From Strigamia acuminata (Eukaryota > Arthropoda > Chilopoda > Geophilomorpha > Linotaeniidae): DNA of 60,000 nt. Shown here one piece after another: positions 10,945-20,757 of this stretch (positions are counted from its first letter, which is position 1; each line of letters starts with the position of its first letter). The stretch is from positions 3,226,001 to 3,286,000 of the forward strand of contig OX442322.1 in NCBI GenBank assembly GCA_949358305.1. The letters are read 5' to 3'. Both the position numbers and the translations under genes were made by a program. A model generated the notes under the pieces. That model was not told the DNA's origin. It made no database searches and worked only from the letters and a program-made list of their open reading frames with translations.

Positions 10945-11516
10945 TGATTTGTTCTTATCTTTTATGTTTTGTAGACTTGAGAAGAACAAATCTCAAGTCA
11001 GAACACTTGCTTTTAGACTCCCAGTGAATAAAGATGTCAGCCACCACTGTGTTAGTATGGTGACATTGAAAATGTTTTGTCGGCTACATATTTGCACACA
11101 CACATGGTCTATATTATCTATAATACCCTTATCTTGAAGGTAATTAAGAAATTCATTCGACATAAATTCCCCGCCGCGATCAGAACGGATGGCCTTAACT
11201 CGAGTTCAATCCGAGTGACGAAATCTTTGAAAATACCAAAGACTTGGGATTTTTGAGCCATCGGGGTGATCCAACAGTATCGTGTAGCGTCGTCAATAAT
11301 CGTGAATACAAAACGAGCTCTATCTATCGATGTCGTTTGATACGGGCCCCAGACGTCCATGTGGAGAAGATCTAAGGCTCTTGTGGTGCTCAGATATAAG
11401 TCAGGCTTGTGCGAAATGCGGATTGATTTCGCGATTCGACAGTCATTACACGCTAAATCGCGGTTAACTTCCCCTGGTTCCACTGGAAAAAAAAGTAAAT
11501 TTCCAAACATTACCAA
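10945..11516 (-). pseudogene. copia-B' remnant: pre-integrase/integrase start and RNase H tail
   Basis: Read on the minus strand, 11516-11120 encodes the end of the GAG_pre-integrase domain (CNDCRIAKS) and the first half of a copia integrase core: LLHMDVWGP with the first catalytic Asp and, in a shifted frame, a short RSDRGGEFMSNEF stretch with the second Asp. At about 11115 the sequence jumps to the C-terminal RNase H region, recognisable by VADIF at about 11035-11045, and ends near 10950. The rest of integrase and all of reverse transcriptase are deleted. It belongs to the same family as copia-B (32690-38735). Confidence 0.75.
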
Positions 11517-11890
11517 GTTGGAAATTAATTTGGAAAATTCAAATTTTCTATTATGAGAAAATTAGTTGGAAATGTGTTGCAAATATTTATACATTTCCAC
11601 ACTTTTGGAAATTAGTAGTAAATCCTAAAAGAGAAATCTAATATTTCTAATAAATTGTAAATTTGTTGTATAAAATATTATATTTACTATCAGTTTTCTT
11701 TCAGATGGAAATGTTGTTTGGATATTTCTAAAACATTGTAAATATACAGGTAGATGGATTTTACAAGTTTGTAAATTAGATTTACAAACAATTGAAAATC
11801 AGCCTTTTCAAAACATTTTTATAACATTTAATAACATTTCAATTGTGTAATTTGGAAATTTCAAAATATTCAAACATTCCCGCCAAGTTC

Positions 11891-12024
11891 CGTGAATCGT
11901 CTACTCGTAACGTCGTTACGAACCGTCCATTCGTAACGTCCATCACACGTTATGAATCGTCCACTCGTAACGTTCATCGTACGTTACGAATCCTTCACTT
12001 GTAACGTCAATCATACGTTATGAA
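11891..12024. repeat. 34-bp minisatellite in left arm of foldback element
   Basis: About four copies of a 34-bp unit of the type GAATCGTCCACTCGTAACGT followed by a short variable part and ACGTTA. The copies are diverged from one another. Confidence 0.7.
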
Positions 12025-12126
12025 TAACGTCTATAGGACGCAACAATAGACAATTTGAAAATTTAAAATTATTTTGAAAAATTTAACTATATAACAGAAG
12101 TTATGCATGTTAATAGTATAAGCTGT

Positions 12127-12200
12127 ACAAGGCAAGTGGATAGAGCAGTGGTCTTAAGAACAAAGGGTCCCAGCTTCAATTCCAGCAGAGGTCCATGGTA
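12127..12200 (+). repeat. tRNA-like / possible SINE fragment
   Basis: GTGGATAGAGCAGTGG resembles a polymerase III A box in a tRNA D-arm, and GCTTCAATTCCAGC, about 35 bp downstream, resembles a B box/T-arm (consensus GGTTCGANTCC). The acceptor and anticodon stems do not pair well, so this is not a working tRNA; a tRNA-derived SINE head or tRNA relic is more likely. Confidence 0.35.
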
Positions 12201-12429
12201 AGGAAAAAGAAAACTAAAAAATTAAAGTAAATTTAAATAAAACTGCCAATAAAACATGCAAATTATGATCTAATCAATGAAAACTACCGTCTTCCCTCGA
12301 ACATAACGTCATGACGTTGTGTTCGAATACAACGACACCTGACGTTTTATTCGAACACTACGTCATGACGTTATATTCGTACTTTTTCATGCAACTTTTG
12401 AAAAATTAGAAAAATCAGAAATTGAGCAT

Positions 12430-12740
12430 GTAAATTAGACAATTCGTGCCAAATTTGTTTTACAATACGTGTCAAATTCGTGTACAATTTGTTTTACAAT
12501 TCGTGTACAATTTGTTTTACAATTCGTGTCCAATTTGTGTATAATTCGCAGGGCCGTGCCGACCTATGAGGCGAAGAGGCGGCCGCCAGGTGGCCATGCC
12601 TTGGTAAATTTACATACCACGGCATGGCCACCTGGCGGCCGCCTCTTCGCCTCATAGATCGACACGGCCCTGATAATTTGTGTTTAATTCGTATCCAATT
12701 CGTGTCCAATTCTTGTCAAAATTTGTGTCAAATTCGTTTT
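12430..12740. repeat. Short tandem array AATTCGTGT-CAATTTGT, split by a MITE
   Basis: Irregular tandem copies of an approximately 11- or 22-bp unit (AATTCGTGTACAATTTGTTTTAC and variants) run from about 12437 to 12548, are interrupted by the hAT MITE, and resume from 12673 to about 12740. They form the spacer between the two arms of the foldback element. Confidence 0.6.
12549..12672. mobile_element. hAT-type foldback MITE, 124 bp hairpin
   Basis: Starts CAGGGCCGTG and ends CACGGCCCTG. The two arms are complementary for about 52 bp with two mismatches, around a loop of about 20 nt containing TTGGTAAATTTACATACC. Flanks are ATAATTCG (12541-12548) and ATAATTTG (12673-12680), an 8-bp target duplication with one change, as in hAT elements. 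GC-rich in AT-rich surroundings. A transcript through it would fold into a long hairpin. Confidence 0.85.
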
Positions 12741-13319
12741 TTCGGCATTGCGCCCGTTAAAAGCGCACCTGCAATGCTTCCCGGCATCGCACCCGTCAAT
12801 GCACTCGAATATAACGTCATGACGTTGTATTCGAATACAACGTCATGACGTTATATTGGAAGTGACGTTATATTCGAAAAATCCCTAAAACTTTCAAAAA
12901 CAGCGATTTTCGAAAAAACTTGAATATAACGTCATGACGTTATGTTCGAGAGAAGACGGTAATTGTTGAATGGTGTTTGAAAGAAAAAATCAAACAACTT
13001 TTAAAAAAAAAATTGAGTTTGTGTATTTAAATTTTTCAAAATGAAGGATAGTAGATTTTTTATATTGGAAATGTATTGGAAATATATTTGAAATATATTG
13101 GAAATACATTGCAAATATATTATGAAATTTTATAATTACACAATTGAAAATGTTTGTAAAGTTATTGTAAAAAAAGTCACAGAAATAGTCTCTTTCCAGA
13201 TTGTAAATAAGTTTGGAAAAGACTTATTTTCAATTGTTTGTAAATCTAATTTACAAACTTGTAAACTCCATCTACCTATATATTTACAATTCTTTACAAG
13301 TGAGTAAATCTAATTTTTT

Positions 13320-13499
13320 TTACAGTGTTCCATGCCATAGACTTGTTCGTTTTCAGCTAACAGCTTCATCGCGTGACATAACCCAGTTGCATCTGTCGCT
13401 GTAGACGGCGCTGCCACTGACTTCTTTGGAGAAGAAAACAGGTTATTTGGAGGGGATGACGTCGGGATTGACTTTATGACTTCAGAGTAGGAAGGAACG
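13320..13499 (-). pseudogene. copia-B' remnant: protease-integrase linker and pre-integrase start
   Basis: Minus-strand reading of 13499-13320 gives VPSYSEVIKSIP, KKSVAAPS, DATG and AMKLLAENEQVYG, matching in order the same region of copia-B (about 35420-35625). This block sits between the foldback transposon (left) and the solo LTR (right), so one gene is cut into pieces by two separate insertions. Confidence 0.75.
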
Positions 13500-14489
13500 T
13501 GTGGTGACCCGACTGGAGTGCGTCACGAAGAGTTCCTCTCGTGACCCACTTACGGGTAGAAAGGGGGAGTCGCACGCGCGCCTCCCTTCCCTCAGAGCAT
13601 TGACTTCTAGTCAATGGACGGGCGTCTGCCCTGAGGGAGTGGGGGAGATTCGTCTTCTCCACCATTGGGTGGTTTTAGTCACCTGTCACCCCCCGCTTTG
13701 TGCAAAGGAATGTGCCTTGCACTGAGCGGGCAGAACCAACACAAACATCAAGCAAGAAACACACGCAAAATCTATCGTCCTACCGATCAGGCCTAAGTCA
13801 AGAACTAGGAGTGACCCAGGACAAAGGATTCAAATTGCCGTGAGTACGTTTGATTAGTGTTAACCTCCGCAGAGTAACCTGCGAAGTAAGATTACCACAC
13901 TATTTTAGCAAGCCAGCTAGAAATAGTAAAACTACTCCAGTTTAGCGAGTTGTGCAGACAAACGGTCGCACAAGCCTAAACTGCAGTAACCACGACGAGC
14001 GTTCCCGCCGCTGTGTGTATCGCCGGGAACCACCAAGCGTCTGCCGCTGTGTGATCGCCGGACACCTAAACAAAACCCTAAACCTAGACAACAGCCGAAG
14101 TAAGACCTTTTAGGCATTCACTCGCGCCCGACCAGCGTGAGCCCGAGAGACCAGACGAAGAAACGTGAGACGAGGAAGCCATTCATTGCCACGCCGGCCC
14201 AAGACGACACCACGTTGCCACGCAGACGCCATCTTGGATCCAGAGCGCCAACAAAGGACGACCTCGACCAGTTTCCCGCCATCCTTTACACACCCTACCT
14301 TTTTATCCCCTTACATATTTTTATTCCCTTTTACCTGTACATTCCGTATAATAAATACATTTATTATATTTACTTTTTATATCGTTTGTCGTGTTACATT
14401 CTTTGGGTAACCGCTTGAGTAAAGCGGTGTTACGAGATTAGTAAGTGACTCATACCACGTATTAGCGAGAGACCGAGTTGAGCGCGACA
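13500..14489 (+). repeat. Solo LTR, about 990 bp, same family as 2545-3539
   Basis: TGTGGTGACC at the start and GAGCGCGACA at the end. No internal element sequence adjoins it; copia-B' coding sequence continues on both sides. Flanking four bases are AACG (13496-13499) and AACA (14490-14493), consistent with a 4-bp duplication carrying one CpG-type change. A solo LTR left by recombination between the two LTRs of a full element. Confidence 0.8.
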
Positions 14490-14526
14490 AACAGGCGGCA
14501 AGAGTTGGAATTGCGTGGGAGTTGGG

Positions 14527-14681
14527 CAGTGCTGGACTGGCCCGGTGGGCTACCGGGCATTTCCCGGTGGCCTGTGGCCGCTGTGGCCTGTCGCGACCTG
14601 CTCTGGCCTGTCCCGACTTCATTAATTGTGGCCCGGACACCCAGATTTCCCGGCCATAAATTTGTTCCCAGTCCAGCCCTG
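14527..14681. mobile_element. hAT-type MITE, 155 bp
   Basis: Left end CAGTGCTGGACTGG and right end CCAGTCCAGCCCTG are inverted repeats with one mismatch. Both sides carry GAGTTGGG (14519-14526 and 14682-14689), a perfect 8-bp target duplication typical of hAT elements. No coding capacity. Inserted in the linker part of the copia-B' gene. Confidence 0.88.
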
Positions 14682-14689
14682 GAGTTGGG

Positions 14690-15540
14690 TTAGGTAACGG
14701 ATTGACAGGAGTTAGGGTCGGAACTTGCTTCTCGACATTCAGCACAGGCAACTCGATTCGAAAATCCATAATCTCCTGTTGTTTCGATTTCGATTTTTTC
14801 TTCGGCTTTTGGAAATTATCAAAATCAACCTCTGAAGTCACTAACGTCTGAACTGGAGTTGTTTGAGCTGGTTGAGACGTCGTAGAAACCGTTGTCGAAA
14901 TTGTCGGAGTCGCACAAAGTCCATCAATATAGTAAAAACTGCCTTTTTCTCTTGCTCGAAGAACTGAGGCACGAATATCTGATTGATAAATGTTTATCTC
15001 GCCATTTAAGATATGAATATGGTGATTTGTTTTATCTATCTTAGATACGGATACAAGATTCGCCTCAAAGTTCGGAGCATAAAGTATGTTGTGCAAATTT
15101 ACAATGCAGTCACAATCATTGATGGAAGTATGAAGTTGAACATTTCCGAGTTCAATGTCGAATGGCACAATCGGTGTAAAGTTGGTAAACCACGACTGGA
15201 CGTGTGAAACGTGGTCCGTGGCTCCGCAGTCGACAATCCACTCATTGGACTGCATAAAATGAGCTGCCGGTTTCTCAATGATCTGGGTACAATTAGCAAA
15301 GAAATTGGTTTCTCGGCGTAGCCTGGAACTGCCTCGCGGTTTAGGATTGTCCGATTTCGAAGCGTTCTTGTTGCGACGACGGCTTTTACTACTACGAGAG
15401 GAGCATTGAACTTGGGCCTCGTCTTGGGCATGAAATGAACACGATTCCCGGTGCAAACAGTGATGTTACAAAATTGCACAAAACGTCCAAAATTTGCAGG
15501 CAAAAGCTGTGGCCGCACTTCTGTGCTTATAGTGCCAATA
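14690..15540 (-). pseudogene. copia-B' remnant: gag end and protease
   Basis: Read from 15540 leftwards: a degraded zinc knuckle region, a basic Arg/Lys/Ser stretch (SSKSRRRNKNASKS), then an aspartic protease start WIVDCGATDHVSH (DCGA in place of the usual DSGA) and the protease-like body with ANLVSVSKID. It matches copia-B at 34700-35370 in order. The N-terminal gag is missing: at about 15540 the similarity stops, about 100 bp before the copia-C LTR. Confidence 0.8.
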
Positions 15541-15643
15541 AATACAGTTAATTAGGACGAATTAAACTTACTGACACTTGGTTAAAATGAAAATGTTGAG
15601 CCATTTCTTTGCAGCTTGACACACGACTGGAGGCAGCCATTTT

Positions 15644-16087
15644 TGCACTCTCAAAACCAGATACAGATTATAATCTCAAATCATAGGTTACAGGTATTAT
15701 GTATAAATACAGGATAAATCATAAATGTTTGCATCATAAATAATCCTATTACAATACAAAAAGCATGGATCAATCACACACATATCTGAACGGTTGTGAT
15801 TGATCTTTCAAAATCAAACAATAATTAAACATACATATATAGGCAACTGTTATTTGAATCAATTAAACTATTACATTTATATTGGGCACACAAATAAATA
15901 CAACAATTGTCCAAGCTCTAAGATCAAAAATAAACAAATACTTTCTTTAATCATATCAACAGCAAATTAAACTATTTTCACACTGCTCATAAGATATGAC
16001 AATTAGACATAACAATGGCTATTTTTCACATTGTTTATGCACGACATTTCAACCAATGGATAACTCTTTATTTACAAAATGCTAACA
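15644..16087 (-). repeat. copia-C 3' LTR, 444 bp
   Basis: On the minus strand it begins TGTTAGCATTTTG and ends GAGAGTGCA. The matching 5' copy is 19858-20271, nearly identical apart from about 30 bp near 16047-16076 absent from the other copy. A purine tract (TTTAAGGGGACGCT on the minus strand) precedes it. The bases outside the two LTRs do not match, so no target duplication is visible. Confidence 0.85.
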
Positions 16088-16176
16088 AGCGTCCCCTTAA
16101 ATCAAAGTTGTTCATTAGTTGATAACAACAAAGTGGCACTGTGTCACGGCAGGTACCAACGCTTCACAAGGTTATC

Positions 16177-16325
16177 TGTGCCCGGCCGCGATCCATACAG
16201 ATACTGCAGCATGGCCCAGGTACATGTGCCCGACCGTGATTCGAGTACCGATTCTGCCACATGGTCAGATGACACATGAACCCGACCGCGACCTGTACGG
16301 ATTCTGCAGCATGGCCAGACACACA
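16177..16325. repeat. Minisatellite, three units of about 50 bp
   Basis: Units begin about 16177, 16225 and 16277 with TG(T/A)(G/A)CCCG(G/A)CCG and include CTGC(A/C)(G/A)CATGG. They lie in the 3' untranslated part of copia-C between RNase H and the LTR. Confidence 0.65.
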
Positions 16326-16381
16326 GGCTCCTGCATACCAGATCCATGCCATGACACAATGCCATGGCCCGCATTAAACGG

Positions 16382-17725
16382 TCACTTTCGGGTTAACACA
16401 CAAAATACCTTTCCACATAATGACTTGATCTTTTCACCAGATATCCACTTAGTGAAAATATCAGCCACATTCCACTGGCCTGGGACCTTGGACAATATAA
16501 AATAGCCCTTCTCAAACCAGTCGCGAAGGAAAAAGTATCTAATACGAATGTGTTTTGTTTTCGTATTTACATCTGTCCAACCACGCGGAACCACCAGTAG
16601 ACAGAAAAACAATCTAATAAGGACAAAATTAACTACAGGGCTAAATACCTCCTTGTAGTGAACATCGTAAATCTGTCTAAAACCCTGTGCCACCAGTCGT
16701 GCACGATAGCAAACAAGTTCCCACAAATTATTATACTTGACCTTGAATATCCATTTGTTACCCACGATATGTGAGTGGTTGGGACGAGGTTTAACTTCAA
16801 ACACTTCCAACTCTTCGAGAGTATCCAATTCTTCGCGCATTGCTGCAGCCCACTCATCTTTTTGGGTCGATGCTATTGCTTCTTCGAAGGTGTTTGGTTG
16901 TATAACCTCAGCACAATATACTCTCACGGTATAAAATTCAGGTTTGCTATCGTTCACTGGTGGAGGTTCCGGTTCTGCTTGCCCGACAGGATTATTAAAA
17001 GATGTTTCCTGTACAATGGTCTCTATTGGACGTTGAGTTAGCTTCCAATCATACTCGTTAGCATTGTATGGGACCTTTAATTCCTTCTCACAATATTCTT
17101 TGATCTCAGGTCTACTCTGGAGTGGAGTTAGCTGGCCTGGCGGATAAAAATATATGTCCCACTGTCCCTTTGTTGTTCCAGACTGAAACTGCACGTCTTC
17201 CCTTTCCCACCCAGGTTTATTCGGAATGGGAGTTCTAATCGCCACCCTGGTGGGTCTCAACGGCATTGTAGCAACAGGGACTTGTTTACGCGTCGTGACA
17301 AAGGGATGAATTACAGGGGGAGCAGGTGGAGCAGGTGGCGCAGACGGCGCTATCGTAGGTTTGGGTATGGTCTTTGGGGGTTGTGGCGGTTCGTCGCCAT
17401 TGCTCTCATCACTGGAGTCAATTGGATTGTAAAAGGAATCATTGCCATCAGATATGTCAAAAGGGCTATCACCGACGTGTGTCTTCACCACATCTGTATA
17501 GACCTTTGACTCATCTATCTCAAGATGTTTATTTTCATAAACATCGTCTGAAATAGGATCCCAAATCCTGTACCCCCGAGTTCCCATCGCATAGCCCACA
17601 ATAACTCCTTTCCAGGCCCTTGGTTCAAGTTTGGTCTTTCTATGTGCTTTAGGAATATGCACATAAGCAAGTGCCCCAGGTACACGCAAATGAGTTACCG
17701 ATAAAGGGCGTTTCTTCCAAAGCAC
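16382..17725 (-). pseudogene. copia-C integrase tail, reverse transcriptase start, RNase H end (internal deletion)
   Basis: A 447-codon open frame. It begins in the integrase C-terminal region (LSVTHLRVPG, GYRIWDP), passes an acidic/proline-rich linker, then the start of reverse transcriptase (NKWIFKVK, YRARLVAQGFRQ, FSPVVNFVLIR, PRGWTDVN). It then jumps directly to the RNase H end (TKHIRIRYFFLRDWFEKG, WNVADIFTKW). The fingers-palm core with the YVDD box and most of RNase H are deleted, yet the frame is kept. It cannot encode an active polymerase. Upstream, 17726-17851 is broken by stops. Confidence 0.85.
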
Positions 17726-17851
17726 GTATGGAATTTAATTGTTTAGGCATGCATGGGGATACCGGTTCTTTAAATAAATGACAGTCATTGCTAGTTCTGC
17801 CCATAATGATTTGGGCAGTCCCGAACTCAGCAATACAGCCCTAACACTGTT

Positions 17852-18628
17852 TTAAACTGTCCTATTTACTCTTTCGGCAACCCCGTTCATCTCGGAACTG
17901 AAGCAGTTAATCCTCTGAAAGGAGACGCCTAGATTTGTCAAAAAATTCTCAAATTTCCTGGAAACAAACTCGCCCCCTCTATCAGTACGGATAGATTTGA
18001 TTTTGTAACCACTCAATCGTTCTACGCGCATATGGAAATTCTTGTATGTCTCAAAAACCTTATCTTTAGTTTTCAGGGGAAAAACCCAAGAGTAGCGAGT
18101 ACTGTCGTCAATAATGCAAAGCAAATACCTTTCCCCTCCCAATGATGGAGTTTGACAAGGCCCCCACAAATCAGTGTGTAATAATTCTAGTGGATTAGTA
18201 GTCAATACCCTACTTTCTGATCGGAAACTAGCTCTTGTACATTTTGAGATTTCGCAATTCTCACACAAACCTTTATGCACATGATCATTAAAGTTAATAC
18301 CTTTTACATCTTTGTTATTTGTCAAATAGTTTAAACCTTTAGTATACATGTGTGCATATCTTTGATGCCACACATTTACACTAACACTATGACTCTCAGG
18401 CTTGCTTGATGTGTTGGTCAGTGAATACATGTGCGAAACATTTAAACATGACTTGTCAGCCAACTTGGACTTCACTGGACCAACAACTCGGTATAAACCA
18501 CCGTCGAGTTTTCCTAACATCAGACAAACCTTTGAATCGTTTTGGTAAAGACATAAAGACATAAAGACATAAAGACATAACATTATTAAAAATATCAATG
18601 TGACACTTTGAACAATCAATCTTACCAA
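17852..18628 (-). pseudogene. copia-C pre-integrase and integrase core
   Basis: Contains WHQRYAHM and CENCEISKCTRA (zinc-binding pre-integrase), then LLHTDLWGPCQ with the first catalytic Asp, IRTDRGGEF with the second and GVAERVNRT with the catalytic Glu. The frame ends at a stop just after NRTV and is separated from the protease by a frameshift at the 8-bp repeat at 18546-18577. Confidence 0.85.
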
Positions 18629-18875
18629 TAGAAATTAAATTTTGTTTGAAACCTTTGACATAATACACATTATTCAACGTAATTTCTTTCACAATTCCAT
18701 CTACTTTCACTGATAACTCAATGGTACCTCGCCCGGTAATGCTCGATGATCCTTCACCGAGTTCCAAACGCATTGGGGTTAATTCGGTAAAGTCATAAAA
18801 TAAGTCACGATTACCGCATACGTGATGTGATGCACATGAGTCCAAATACCAATCACTCAGTTGATTTTCGACCAT
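18456..18875 (-). pseudogene. copia-C aspartic protease
   Basis: WYLDSCASHHVCGN is the copia protease active site (DSCAS in place of DSGAS). LGEGSSSITGRGTI and NVYYVKGFKQNLISIGKID follow. The true frame leaves this ORF at the tandem repeat 18546-18577. It lies in a different frame from gag, which stops at 18887. Confidence 0.8.
18546..18577. repeat. 8-bp tandem repeat (TAAAGACA)4 within coding sequence
   Basis: Four perfect copies of TAAAGACA (ATGTCTTT on the coding strand). Because the unit is 8 bp, each gain or loss shifts the reading frame; this is where the protease frame and the integrase frame of copia-C part. Confidence 0.85.
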
Positions 18876-18886
18876 TGCACTGCAGA

Positions 18887-19819
18887 CTACAGGTGAACCA
18901 ATGCCGCTTTCCCTGAATGGCTCTCTGGTTGCGCCTTTTGAACATGCCCACCTTTCTTACCTCGACCACGTCCCCGTCCGCGACCTCTGGATTTCTGATT
19001 GCCCTTTGAAACTTTGGGCGCTGTACAGTCACGTGCGTAATGGCCTGGTAATCCGCAGCTGTAGCAAATCAGGGACTCATTGCTTGATTTGGTCTGGCTG
19101 GTCTTACTTGAACTCGCATCACTTTTACCTTGTTGATTCAAGTAATATGCGACAGTTGTCTCCATGGCTTTATCACTTTCCGCAGATAAGCGACGACGAT
19201 TTGCTTCAGCCAACAACGATTTCGAGACTTTATCGAAGGTGAAATCTGCTTTGGAAAACTGATAAATTGCTTGAACCTGGTGCTCATAATCTTTACCAAT
19301 GCGATTTATCAGTAAATATGCTTTATTACGGTCCGCTGGCTTCAAGTCGTCCGCCGCAGCTGCCAAATCGTCGGCAGCCTTCTCCACACGGGAAATAAAC
19401 GCTTCAACTTCCTCATTGTCTAAGCGGCGTATTAAATAAAAATTCTCGATTAATACCGCTTCACGGGCTGAGGAGCTGGGCTCAAATAAAGCCTTAAGAT
19501 GGTCCCAAACCTCCTTCGTTGTCGGGAATTTCATCGCAGCTGGCTGCAACCTCGGCACAATGCATTGCAGAATGATGGCACGAGACTTTGCTTTATTCCT
19601 TTCAAAGCGGTCCTTCATATCCTGGCTGGCTGTCGCTGCATCAGGTGCTTCCTGCTTTTCAATGGCAAATGGCCAATGTCTTTTTTCTTCTAATAAAAGC
19701 TGAACATCTATGGCCCACTGGATATAATTCACTTTATCCAGCTTGGTGATGCCTGCAGACACTGACCTGGTGATATCCTTCTCAGCCTTGGTAAAATTCT
19801 GCAAATTAAATAAGAACAC
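18887..19819 (-). pseudogene. copia-C gag with zinc knuckle
   Basis: 310 codons, complete as a frame. UBN2/DUF4219-type copia gag: GITKLDKVNYIQWAIDVQ near the N-terminus, VWDHLKALFEPSS in the middle, a C-terminal CCHC knuckle CYSCGLPGHYARDC at about residues 251-264, then an Arg/Gly-rich tail (GRGRGRGRG) that probably binds RNA. The first residues (MFLFNLQNF) run over an AT-rich stretch ending TTTGCAG, so the real start may be slightly further in. gag alone may still be translatable, but the element as a whole is defective. Confidence 0.8.
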
Positions 19820-19857
19820 GGCAGAAATGGTCCAGAAATTGTAAAAATCAAAATTTT

Positions 19858-20271
19858 TGCACTCTCAAAACCAGATACAGACTATAATCTCAAAGCATAG
19901 ATTACAGGTATTATGTATAAATACAGGATAAATCATAAATGATTGCATCATAAATAATCCTATTACAATACAAAAAGCATGGATCAATCACACACATATC
20001 TGAATGGTTGTGATTGATCTTACAAATTCAAACAATAATTAAACATACATAAATAGGCAACTGTTATTTGAATCAATTAAGCTATTACATTTATGTGGGG
20101 CACACAAATAAATACAACAATTGTCCAAGCTCTAAGATCAAAAATAAATAAATACTTTCTTTAATCATATCAACAGCAAATTAAACTATTTTTACGCTGC
20201 ACATAAGATATGACAATTAGACATAACAATGGTTATTTTTCACATTGTTTATGCACGACAAAATGCTAACA
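19858..20271 (-). repeat. copia-C 5' LTR, 414 bp
   Basis: Same ends as the 3' copy (minus strand TGTTAGCATTTTG ... GAGAGTGCA). It lacks about 30 bp that the 3' copy has. Its right boundary abuts the start of the gypsy-2 LTR. Confidence 0.85.
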
Positions 20272-20757
20272 TGTATTGTTATGCGGTAGAGCCGTACCGT
20301 GTATCGGCTGGCTCTTCTCGCTCTGTTTGTGTATTTAATGCAATGAATTTTCACCAGACGGTCTGTGCACCTAATTAGATGCACAGACCGATCAACTTAG
20401 TAATGAGGGTAATAGAAGCTTACTTAATGGGCAGATTAAGCCAGAGCTCAGATCTCTTTTGATTCTCAATCTTTTACCTTCACCTACTACTGTTAGCCGG
20501 TTAACGGAGAGACAGGACTAGGTTTCCTGATTTTGATAAGCACATCATCTTATGAAAAGGTTTAAATGAAAGTTTAATTTATGTTTTAGTTTTAAGAATG
20601 AATAAATGTAATAAGAGCTAATGACCGAACATTTACATTAGTAAATGTCCGACTTTGTTTTGAATAAAGCCAAGAGCATTACATATAAAACTCTGTGTCT
20701 TTCCTGATTTAAATTCATGTCACGTTGTGCTAAACAATCCCCTTTAGCCACGTAACA
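20272..20757 (+). repeat. Probable gypsy-2 5' LTR, about 486 bp
   Basis: Begins TGTATTGTTATGCGG and ends CCACGTAACA, followed directly by ACTGGTGGAGATGCGG, the kind of sequence found at the primer site of gypsy elements. It contains TACATATAAAACTCTG about 80 bp before the end. There is no second copy in the window, so the left boundary is inferred only from the copia-C end. Confidence 0.55.
20359..20390. repeat. 32-bp near-perfect palindrome
   Basis: Arms CGGTCTGTGCA and TGCACAGACCG are exactly complementary (11 bp) around a 10-nt centre that itself contains the palindrome CTAATTAG. It could form a hairpin in the gypsy-2 LTR transcript. Confidence 0.7.

Larger units (their letters stand above)
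12303..12945. repeat. Repeated ACGTCATGACGT palindromes
   Basis: The 12-bp palindrome ACGTCATGACGT, often extended to ATAACGTCATGACGTTAT, occurs at about 12306, 12360, 12813, 12840 and 12930, on both sides of the central MITE. It forms the inner part of the foldback arms. It contains a CRE-like TGACGT core, but that may be chance. Confidence 0.65.
11481..13327. mobile_element. Large foldback DNA transposon (CACTA-like, non-autonomous)
   Basis: Sits in the pre-integrase coding sequence of copia-B'. The ends are CACTGGAAAAAAAA (left) and the inverse of CACTGTAAAAAAAA (right). TTC flanks both sides (11478-11480 and 13328-13330), a 3-bp target duplication; the interrupted protein runs on in register at this point. 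The arms are long inverted repeats: for example about 11745-11815 matches the complement of about 13205-13285, and about 12290-12325 matches the complement of about 12925-12965. CACTG ends with a 3-bp duplication fit the CACTA/CMC superfamily (inference); no transposase is present. Inside are minisatellites, several ACGTCATGACGT palindromes, a tRNA-like stretch and a hAT MITE. Confidence 0.7.

Noticed and set aside
11891-12024. CRISPR-like array
   Set aside because: Diverged tandem units without spacers, in a eukaryotic transposon.
12127-12200. Functional tRNA gene
   Set aside because: Box-like motifs are present but acceptor and anticodon stems do not pair; kept only as a possible SINE/tRNA relic.
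12469-12709. Short ORFs over the hAT MITE
   Set aside because: Created by the hairpin arms; they read the same sequence twice in opposite senses.
15644-20271. Target duplication for copia-C
   Set aside because: The five bases outside the LTRs (ATTTT and TGTAT) do not match, so none is claimed.
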